Source: Selaginella moellendorffii
Taxonomy: Eukaryota; Streptophyta; Lycopodiopsida; Selaginellales; Selaginellaceae
Assembly (NCBI RefSeq): GCF_000143415.4
Contig: NW_003314353.1
Location: 49,331-113,330 of the forward strand
Length of the DNA stretch: 64,000 nucleotides
Reading direction: 5' to 3'
The notes under the pieces are model-generated. The model was not told the DNA's origin and made no database searches. It worked only from the letters and a program-made list of their open reading frames with translations. Each line of letters starts with the position of its first letter. The first letter of the stretch is position 1. Position numbers and translations under genes: made by a program. Positions 57,385 to 64,000 of this stretch are shown one piece after another.

Positions 57385-58748
57385 TCACGGCATTGCAAGG
57401 ATTTGCGCCAGATTGACGGGGCTGATGTCGTTGGGGCCGCCATTGATGATTCGATTCGTGAAGATGTAATTGAAGGACTGGGAGGGATGGAACGCGTCCC
57501 AAAACACATATTTGCTCCTGTCCGGGCAGAGATTCGAGAGCGCCGTACACACCAGCACACCGTTGTACGGCCCCTGTCCACAGCACGCCTTGTTGGAGAC
57601 CGCAAAGCCTGCAAGAACAAAGTAAGTAGTGGCAATGTTTGTTCTTTCTCGTTCTTTTCTCTTGTTCTTGTCTTTGTTTGTGGATTGAGATGGTTTTGAT
57701 CTTACCTCCCTGCGCAGGATTGTCGATGTACTCCTTGAGAATGTCGAAACCATTGAGGTAGGCAAAGAGTGCTCCTGGAAGTTCCTGGTTGAGCTCCACC
57801 AGCATGTTTTTCAGCAGCGCGTTGAAGTTGAGGACGTAGTCGTTCAGCTGCTGGACGCACTGCCCGTCCCGGCTGCGCTGCGAGAGCTGCGACGGGATGC
57901 ATCCGATCGGTCCGATGTTTCCCACGGTTACTTTGCGTGCACCGAGAGCGTAGACGGTCTGCCATTTTTTTTTCCTTGGGTAAGCTTTTGTTTGGATTGA
58001 TGGAGATGCTTACTCTGAGTTGCTGCCGCAGAGTGGCGATGAGCAGCGTGTTGAACTGCGCGGGAGAGAACTGAGCCGCTCGAACCGAGACCGGCAATAG
58101 ATAGTTGTTGATGTAGTCGTTTCCTCCGATGGTGAACGAGTAGAGGCCGTCAGCTACGATCCTGGCTGCCGCAGCAGGGCCAACGAGCGATGTTATTTGA
58201 CCTTTGTACTCCTGAAACAGTCTAAACTGGTCCGGAATGGTCAAGCGCTGGACCTGTTTTCCACAAGCGAAGAAAACAACTCTCAAGGTAACTTCTTTCC
58301 TAGAATCGGACCAGTAACGAACTTACGAAGATTACTCCCGTATCCTCTAGGATTCCAGCGCCAGCCGAGGCGAAGTTTGCACCTCTGAGAAGATTTGCTC
58401 CTCTTGCGAATGGACTGAGGATCTCGAGGACCGACGGCACTCCCATATAGTCGCCTGGACAAGGATGAATCGTTGAAGCAATGACGAACTGATACGGGTG
58501 GACTTACTTATGATGTCGGAGACAATCTTGCCGTTGCCAAAGCGACCGGTTGCTGTTCGGGACGGCAAGTCGATCCCGTTTGGTGGGAAGTTAGCTCGGG
58601 CCAGGGACGGAATGAAGTTGTTGTTCCCTGAATCGACGAGCGAGTCACCGAAGACGAAGAGAGGCAAAGCCGCATATACATTGCTGGTGAGAGCTGCGAG
58701 ACTGAGAACCGAGGCAATGATGAGCAGCAGGCGGAAGCGATCCCCCAT
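57385..58748 (-). CDS. GDSL esterase/lipase, secreted
   Basis: A member of the plant GDSL/SGNH hydrolase family, which includes extracellular lipases, esterases and cutin synthases. Exons are 58748-58508, 58454-58327, 58253-58014, 57958-57706 and 57608-57385, giving 361 residues. A hydrophobic signal peptide spans about residues 1-26 (LLLIIASVLSLAALTSNVYA). Block I with the nucleophile is LFVFGDSLVDSGNNNF. Block II includes GANFASAGAGIL. Block III is SFTIGGNDYINNY. The catalytic Asp-His pair is in VFWDAFHPSQSFNYI (block V). The conserved CC motif AVSNKACCGQGPYNG is present. All catalytic residues are intact. It is convergent with the phosphorylase gene, with 327 bp between stops. The substrate cannot be predicted. 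Confidence 0.95.
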
Positions 58749-60642
58749 TTTCCTGCAAAGGCGAAGTTACAACTTTACGCTCGGCTAAACGAGCTGGAAG
58801 CAACGCGAGGGAGATGCATAGGCTCCGAGAAGACTTGGATGGCAACTACAACCTCTTCCAAACATGGTGGCAACCAGCTGGAGTGACGCAGATCATCATC
58901 AAGGAAGTGAAGAAGAAGCCTGAGTGACCTACACGAGGGAGATGCTGCAAGCAGAAGAGAATGGAGATCGAAGAGAGGGAAAGGAGGCAAGCAGGGAAGA
59001 GCGCTTCAATGCTCTCGTTGAAAGAAAAGGCACACACAAGTCACCGCTCCACGAGAGCGATGAGGTACACGTAATTATCAGCGAAAAGAGATGAGAAAGA
59101 AGGGAGGAGGAGGAGTATTACTCACTTTGGAGTGGCGCGCTTTCACTCTCTCGAGGATTGTGACAAGAGCTCGGGCTCCTGAGATGATGCTGCTGCTCTG
59201 CTGCTCCTGCGGTTCCTCCAGCTCGGTCGAGTTTGTCACGACCCCTGGTAGGAGGAGAAGTGGAGAAGTTATATTTCCAGCGGTATAAGGAGGAATATTG
59301 ATTGCGGAGGAGCAGTGCCAACGATGCCCAGTTCCTCCGACCTTGGCTGGCAATGGCTGGGAGAGCGGGGCACCTATAGCGAGGTACATCCAGCAAGCTC
59401 CATTGCATCACATTAAGTCGTGCAGATTGGCAATGCAGGCAGGCCGGAGGCGGGGTGTTGTAATGGACGAATAAAATACACTCCCCAGCCTTTTGTACAG
59501 AGTGGCTCAACGATTCCTATAAAGGTAAAGCTTTTTGTTTTCTTTCTTTCCTTCCTCTCTGAGAAAGTTTACTGGCATGCCATCGACAGGATTTCAATGG
59601 AGCGAGCGCACCAAGCGACGAAAAAAACTTGGAGAATGCTGTTTCACCGACGTTTTTATGGATCCTTAGACATTTTTCGTGAGTGACCGGTACTTCAGAA
59701 GGCGAGACGAGTGCACACCAGCGGTGCAACCTGGCACAGCTTACAGAGGAGGGGCGAGCCAATATAACGTGGTTGTGAAAGCGAATCCTCCACTTTTTGG
59801 GATTGCTCACTCACCCCACTCCTCAGTTGACTGGCATACGATACGAGGCCGTGGCCAGCAATTTTGTGTCGGAACGCACCAGGAATTGATTCCGGATGAA
59901 TGCGGTGAAAGAAGACAACAGCAACAGCAACCAGTCGAAAAGACAGCCATACATTGAAGTCTAAAGCGCACTACTCAAGCCACCATTAAGCTTTTACTGA
60001 GGAGGTGAGTTGCGATCTAATTTTCTTTCAGAGTGACTTTCGGAGCAGGAAAGTAACACGGCTGACTTGTTTCAGAAATTTTGAAGCCGTGACAGCATCT
60101 GCCATCAAGTCGAGAGGTTGGCTGCCTGTTGATTGCATGTTTTTAGTATTTGCAGCAGATTTCGTTATCTTACATTTTTCGTTCTTCTTTTCCAGAGCGA
60201 AGTTTTTTAAGTTGTATTTACTTCTTCGACAAGGACTGGCCAGTTCTTCAGACACTGCAGTGCTCACACTGTCATTGTGGAGCGAGAGATCTACCTAACA
60301 TTTCTCGTCGCGATCTCACGAAATGCCATGCTCTGGAGCTAAATGCCGATTCTTCTCGAAAGCAAGAAAGGTACGATCGTCAGTTTTCTTTTTCCAACCT
60401 TTCTCTGGACAGTGGCTTAAGCTTGTTTTCTATAGATTGATTCAAGGACCGAGCTCTACCATACGGACGACTTACAAATGCCTGAGTAAGCAGCGGATCG
60501 TTAACTTTTAAATGCTCGTCCAGCCCCCCATGTAAGCCGTGAACACAACGATCACAGAGCTTGAAAGGCAAATCCTTTTCGAGCTTATTCTTTCTGATTT
60601 TGGTGCTTCTCTCAATGTACTAGAGGACTACGCGCTAGTGTA
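58749..60642. other. Intergenic DNA, no supported gene
   Basis: About 1.9 kb with normal base composition and scattered short ORFs on both strands, none with recognisable motifs. A multi-exon gene of an unfamiliar type cannot be excluded at 59500-60500. Confidence 0.4.
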
Positions 60643-61085
60643 CTAACTGTAGCGGCTGCAAATGACGAAGTTTCCATGGCCGTTGCTTATGTACGAATTG
60701 CGGTCCAGTCGGCTTACCATCTGCGCCTCTCGTGTCACAGGGAGCCTTTAGATTAGAACCAACAAGAGTGATGTTGCTGCAAGAGACTCGAAAACCACCT
60801 TCTCTACCATAAGCCAGGCTTCCTCTGAGATTTGTGAGTGTGTTTGTTATCGAGCAGTGTCCGTGCTGGGGTATCTCCAGAGCAGTCGGCTTCGAGAATG
60901 TCGGTATCGAGAAAGTATTTGGGGTTCTTGCAGCTGTAGAAGAAGGCACCGCAGCACAACTGATTGAATGACAAACAAAAGAACGATCACAAAGGTATTT
61001 CTTCAGACTCTTCAAGTGTTTCTGTACATACGCTTTGATGGACTTGTGAAAGGAGGAAGAGCAGTAGCATTGCTATGAGCCCCAT
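60643..61085 (-). pseudogene. Secreted cyanovirin-N homology (CVNH) protein with two frameshifts
   Basis: Exon 1 (61085-61032) encodes a signal peptide, MGLIAMLLLFLLSQVHQS, with a strong donor (AGC/GTATGT). Exon 2 starts at 60959. Two tandem half-repeats of the carbohydrate-binding CVNH fold are visible: AFFYSCKNPKYF..DILEADC and, about 45 residues on, GFRVSCSNITLVGSNLKAPC, both fitting F-x-x-S-C-x-N with a later L-x-A-x-C. Linkers resembling the family's IDLN..I.N..G.L occur as ITNTLTNLRGSLAYG and as LDRNSYISNGHGNF. These four parts lie in three successive frames, with changes near 60850 and 60745. So it is a recent pseudogene or the sequence has two indel errors. CVNH lectins bind high-mannose glycans and occur in ferns, fungi and cyanobacteria. 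Confidence 0.6.
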
Positions 61086-61199
61086 TTGATGCGAAAACTT
61101 GAGAAATAAAGCTTCATATTTTACTAGGAATGACGAGAGTTTTGGTTCTTTTAGCATCTTGGGTAATGTTTTCAATCCTTCTAGTGGTTGCAAATGAAG

Positions 61200-63450
61200 C
61201 TATAATCACTAATTATTCTGGGAGTGACATAAATCTTCACTGTCAGTTAGGAAACAAGAATTAGAAAAAAGTAACCCTCAAGGATAAAGAAAATTTGACA
61301 GTAAAATGTAGCACATTATTTTGGTTATGATGCATTTCAGAATGTGTCATATATAAGTGAACAGACAGCATATTCGTACACGATTATGGAGTAATATTTT
61401 GGCACGTTAATTGTGACATAGGATATCCTTGCATGCAATATGGGTTAAGAACAACATATTGGGTGTAACAATGTGTTTAATAATATAATAAGATGTTTTT
61501 CTTTCAGATTATTGAAATACTTTTATTTACACAAAATGATAGATGGTAAAACTTTTATTGATTTTTATTTTTATTACAGAAAAAATGAATTCTTATTTTA
61601 ATAAGAAATCCATAAGTTCAAATCAATAGAAGTATGATGAAGATTTAATGTTTTTGAAAGACAATTAGTTTTCAAAATGGATTCTTCAAGAGTTGAATCT
61701 TAACATGTGTAACGCACCCATTAAATTGTGAAAAAACACCAATAGCTTCAATGTCCCATTAGTATTTGTAAAATATATATTTAAATATAAAATCACTTTA
61801 TTTAAAAATCATTTTGTAAAATATTAGCTTCAATTAATTTCAAATTTGAGCAGTGATATAGTAATATATAACACTAAACAAAAATAAATAATTAACAAGA
61901 AAATATAAAAAATTAAATTAAATTATCAATTTGATTAAAATCTTCAATTAATATTATAAAAAAATTCCATATGATAAGAATATAGGCTATGATATTCATA
62001 ATTAAAGATTTGAGAGTGACTGAAGCTTTTAATAGGATAATTTAATATTAGTTTCATATTCTATATGGTGGTATTATTGTATCTTTATTTAGATGTTTAT
62101 ATGGTATTTTAAATGCCACATTTTGTTTTTCTTAAGCAAACCTACTTGAAGATTCTAGGATATTCTATCAGTTATTCATTTAGATTAATCTTGAACAAGT
62201 TAATATGCAATAAGATTAATCTTGTATTTAAACTCTATGTTGCCCAGAAGAAGAATCACCATTGCTGGAGCTTCCAAATCTCACAACCTTGCTATCGCCA
62301 TGGAATTTGGAAAGAACCAGCTGGAACTTTAAGTAAAACTTGCTGCTGTCATTTCAAAAACATTTATGATTTTCCCAGCAACAGCAATCAAGCCTGCTAC
62401 TTCGTCTACAACTATGGGCCTAGGCATCAAAAGTGGTGTTTGCTTTCTGGATATATAACAAAAAGAACAAGAAAAGGCATGCTTCATTTGGGAAATAAAT
62501 TTCTGGGATATTGACATTCTAACTGGGTATTGGTGGTCTCTTTTTGTCTAATGAAACAAGATAAGTTTTATGTATGGTTTAATCATTAACAACAATAGTT
62601 TGGAGCTGCAAAAAAAGAAAATGAGGCAAGAGTTGCAACTATAGCTTATAGTGCAAGCTTATAAAAACAAGAATGATAAGTCGCTACTCTTTATTTTGAT
62701 AAGTCAATAGTAGTGTAATATGAAGATAAAAGGTTTTTGAAGCACAATTGGTTTTTAAAATTGATTCTTCAAGAGTTTTACACTTACATGAACGTATAAA
62801 ATAACCATTATCATCTGAGTTCACTTTAATATCTTCAATGTTCCCATTTACATTTGCTAAAATGTAGGCTAAATTTAATTCCACTTCATTTGGAAGTTTT
62901 CTTTAAGGTTTTTACCTTCAAGCAAAATAAATTTTGGACAATTATATAGCACACTAAAATTGAAAAGGAATTAACAAAGAAAAACCTAAAATATTAGCTT
63001 ATACTATTAATATCTTTAAATTCTTGAATGAAGGTTATTAAAAAGTTCAATGTGATAAGAATGTAAGATGCTTTCATAATCTTGATATAAATATTCAATT
63101 AAAACTTTGAAAGAAGCTTTGAAGTACTACATTAGCTAGGGTATATCCATTACTCCTAGTCTTTTACTACAAGTTTATTGTCTTATATTAATCTAATATT
63201 TGAATGTAATTTTAAAATATTTAGATGTCCTCTAAGAATATTCAAAGTATATTTTAAAAGTCATCTGTAAATAGTCATGTTTGGCCCTCTCAATAAGGTA
63301 TGGTGGCACTTTGGCAAGATAAGTAGTTCCTAGCAAGATCAGTTTATGACCTTGTGTCCACTCTACTATCTGGGGGTTTAGTGAATATCCACACATGTTC
63401 TTATAAATCAAAATATTCAGTTTAAAGCCTTATGAATATTTACGCCTAAC
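61200..63450. repeat. AT-rich region with a diverged direct repeat
   Basis: About 61620-62050 and 62690-63130 are diverged direct repeats. Both contain GATTCTTCAAGAGTT, a CTTCAATGTCCCATTA / CTTCAATGTTCCCATTT block and a later TATGATAAGAAT / TGTGATAAGAAT block. Both give similar minus-strand peptides with an NxNGxxx pattern (ANVNGNIEDIKVNSDDNGYF in the right copy). Between them, minus-strand 62329-62517 has a protein-like stretch (PIVVDEVAGLIAVAGKIINV). I recognise no family; a decayed, tandemly duplicated gene or repeat is likely. The rest shows nothing. Confidence 0.4.
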
Positions 63451-63454
63451 TTAT

Positions 63455-64000
63455 AGCACATATGAATTTAGAGCTAAATTCTAAACAAGTTGCACTATAA
63501 AATGAGATTTGGTACACACTCAAAACCCCTTACGAGCAATAGTTCCCTATATCCAACTTCTACATGCAAAATAATGTCAAACAGTGTTTAACACAATTTT
63601 GGCATACCAGTGGTCTAATGCAAGGAGTTGGGTACCCCATCAACTAGAGCAATATAGAACTTGAGCTTAGGCCCAAGAAAGATGCAAAACAAGGAATGAT
63701 ATAACCTAGTAAAAGTTAAATTAATATCTTAATTACATGACTATACTTCCAACCACTATCCCTACAATACATTTAAACCCCCATATAACCCCTCATTCCT
63801 CTATATAAAAGCATGTTTTGGGCTTTCACCCCAATCCTAGGAGTTAGTCTCTAGGATAAGCTTGAACACTTATTAAATATGGAACTGTGCTAGATTATGA
63901 ATTGGGACATAAGAACAACACAATAGGGTTCAAGACATCTATGCCTCACTAGCAGATTATAGCACTTACCATAAATAGCATATAGGACTGAAATATAACT
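63455..64000 (-). repeat. Diverged gypsy-family LTR, minus orientation, running off the window
   Basis: Shares blocks in order with the LTR at 30993-31891: TTGCACTATAA, ACATGCAAAATAATGTCA, TGGCATACCAGTGGTCTAATGCAAGGAG, CTTGAGCTTAGGCCCAAG, CCACTATCCCTAC, GGGCTTTCACCCCAA and GGAGTTAGTCTCTAGGATAAGCTTGA. It is more decayed than the other copies. Confidence 0.7.

Overview
The window is nuclear DNA of a land plant, most likely the lycophyte Selaginella (S. moellendorffii or a close relative). The genes encode plastid enzymes with transit peptides. Spliced introns are mostly about 47-70 nt. Long-subgroup PPR-type genes are abundant, and compact gene clusters alternate with TE-rich blocks. The species name is an inference; no database was searched.

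Layout. 1-6.2 kb: decayed LTR-retroelement material, including a 2.3 kb palindrome around a GGACTC-type tandem repeat. 6.2-12.7 kb: a segmental duplication in which a broken PPR gene lies head-to-head with an unrecognised basic protein gene and a truncated tRNA-Pro; the second copy is more decayed. 12.8-14.4 kb: weak gene-like sequence. 14.5-24.6 kb: a compact gene block with a small secreted-peptide precursor ending in an RGF/GLV-like DY..P...PP motif (+), plastid ornithine carbamoyltransferase (-), acetolactate synthase (-), the maltose exporter MEX1 (+), an HMG-box protein (+) and an F-box/LRR protein (-). 25-36 kb: two copies of a GH3 acyl-amido synthetase gene. One has a single nonsense codon and a 3 kb Mutator-like element inserted upstream; the other is cut in its last exon and fused to a Ty3/gypsy integrase. 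36.7-44.1 kb: a nearly complete but inactivated Ty3/gypsy chromovirus with matching 5-bp target duplications and a miniature LTR element (TRIM) replacing part of its 5' LTR. 44-48 kb: AT-rich DNA with a perfect 37-bp inverted repeat and a 430-bp TA microsatellite. 48.4-58.8 kb: a second compact gene block with stearoyl-ACP desaturase, an 11S/legumin-like bicupin, plastid alpha-glucan phosphorylase and a GDSL lipase. 60.6-61.1 kb: a broken secreted cyanovirin-N homology (CVNH) gene. 61-64 kb: AT-rich repeats and another LTR of the gypsy family.

Functional themes. MEX1 (maltose export from the plastid) and plastid phosphorylase both belong to starch turnover. OTC and ALS are plastid amino-acid biosynthesis enzymes 114 bp apart in tandem. 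The exon models for OTC, ALS, MEX1, HMGB, desaturase, cupin, phosphorylase, GDSL and the RGF-like gene were derived by hand from splice signals; all give an uninterrupted frame whose length is a multiple of three.
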